Assembly: GCA_025354165.1 (NCBI GenBank)
Contig: JANXNI010000052.1
Coordinates: forward strand, 62,001-126,000
DNA: 64,000 nucleotides
Origin: Burkholderiales bacterium
GTDB lineage: Bacteria > Pseudomonadota > Gammaproteobacteria > Burkholderiales > Casimicrobiaceae
Reading direction: 5' to 3'
Below the pieces are notes generated by a model. It was not told the origin of the DNA, ran no database searches, and saw only the letters and a program-made list of their open reading frames with translations. Positions 63,437 through 64,000 of this stretch are shown here, one piece after another. Position 1 is the first letter of the stretch; every line of letters begins with the position of its first letter. A program made the position numbers and the translations under genes.

Positions 63437-64000
63437 CTACGTTGCGATGGCCGCGACTTTGGGGATCACCGCTTCGATTCGAGTGCCCGTTTGAGGACTT
63501 GAATTGACAGTGAGATTACCTCTCAGCGCGCCAATGCGGTGACGCATACCAGTGAGGCCGTGCGTACTTGCCGTTCGCGCCGAGACGTCGAAGCCCTGAC
63601 CGTTGTCCGACACCGACACTTCAACGTGGCCCGAGTATTCGTGCAGCGTTATCACCACTTCGCTGGCTTTGGCATACTTTGTAACGTTGGTAAGTGATTC
63701 CTGCACCAACCTGAAAATTGTCAATTCAGCTTCGTCCGACAGCTCAACATCCTCAACGTTAAGCGTGACCGCAATCTCGGATCTTTCGCGATAGTCGCGT
63801 GCCAAAACTTCTAGCGCCGCCGTCAGCCCCAGATTGGAAAGCGATGACGGCCGCAAGTCCTCAATGATGCGCCGTTTCAGCTTCACCACTTCGTTGATCG
63901 TCTCGTTCAAATGAGCTAATCGAGCGATCGCTTTATCGCTGCCGGGCGGCAGACTGCCCTTTGTGCGGGCAATGTCAAGTTTCGCAGCGGTGAGCATTGC
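63437..64000 (-). CDS. NarX/DegS-type sensor histidine kinase, C-terminal part (cut by window)
   Basis: The HisKA_3 dimerisation helix (LTAAKLDIARTKG, LRPSSLSNLGLTAALEVL) and the HATPase domain (ESLTNVTKYAKASEVVITL, VSDNGQGFD, GLTGMRHRIGALRGN) are seen. The phospho-acceptor His and any sensor domains lie beyond the right edge. The response regulator is not in the window. Confidence 0.9.
   Translation of the reverse strand, partial: AMLTAAKLDIARTKGSLPPGSDKAIARLAHLNETINEVVKLKRRIIEDLRPSSLSNLGLTAALEVLARDYRERSEIAVTLNVEDVELSDEAELTIFRLVQESLTNVTKYAKASEVVITLHEYSGHVEVSVSDNGQGFDVSARTASTHGLTGMRHRIGALRGNLTVNSSPQTGTRIEAVIPKVAAIAT

Overview
The window looks like chromosomal DNA of a betaproteobacterium, probably of the order Burkholderiales. 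The case rests on gene order and gene types: tig-clpP-clpX-lon-hupB followed by tRNA-Val and tRNA-Asp and ppiD, guaB-guaA, ffs-dnaX-ybaB-recR, alr beside lplT, an HpnCDE squalene operon and a long-form ArgG. GC content is moderately high. The species cannot be named from the sequence. No rRNA, prophage, complete insertion sequence or CRISPR array was seen.

Layout. 1-3.7 kb: a Fic protein overlapping a type I restriction HsdR subunit; HsdM/HsdS are not in the window. 3.9-10.4 kb: an alpha/beta hydrolase, a CinA-like protein, FtsH, then a three-gene YfiR/YfiN/YfiB-type operon (periplasmic regulator, GGDEF membrane protein, OmpA lipoprotein). 10.4-13.8 kb (minus strand): hpnC-hpnD-hpnE, which make squalene from farnesyl diphosphate, plus a gamma-glutamylcyclotransferase-like gene. 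13.9-23 kb: tRNA-Leu and the protein quality-control block (trigger factor, ClpP, ClpX, Lon, HU, two tRNAs, PpiD). 23-26.8 kb: guanine nucleotide synthesis. 27-32 kb: MltF, SRP RNA, DnaX, YbaB, RecR. 32-46 kb: housekeeping genes (RsmA, a DUF3445 protein, an exonuclease, CysM, a ComEA-like protein, Alr, LplT, ROK kinase, MsrA, M48 protease, MurB, a SMUG-like glycosylase, YajQ). 46-49.4 kb: a MacA/LolE/LolD-like export system. 50-51.4 kb: a VapBC-like toxin-antitoxin pair coupled to a HAD phosphatase. 52-55.8 kb: ArgG and fasciclin-domain proteins divergent from a TetR regulator. 56-62.8 kb: a cbb3-type oxidase (CcoN with a CcoS-like N-terminal extension, CcoO, a single-heme cytochrome c, a Sco copper chaperone) and a nitric-oxide operon (truncated globin, NnrS, NsrR). 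The right edge cuts a NarX/DegS-type histidine kinase.

The most unusual content is the repeat population. Five copies of a 112-bp dyad-symmetric element (1, 26843, 32125, 39356, 49716) share an exact layout: a 27-nt arm, a GGGGCT-type 6-mer, a 46-nt core with TCGA or TCGG at its exact centre, an AGCCCC-type 6-mer and a 27-nt arm. A second, 120-bp GC-rich element is inserted in frame in two unrelated genes, dnaX and the DUF3445 gene, and is read in opposite directions in them. A third repeat sits in frame in hsdR. At least four more palindromic repeat types lie between genes. I do not recognise the 112-bp element as a named family; it is the best candidate here for something undescribed.

Where a start is not obvious, I chose it by family N-terminus, ribosome binding site and overlap with the upstream gene, and the entry says so.
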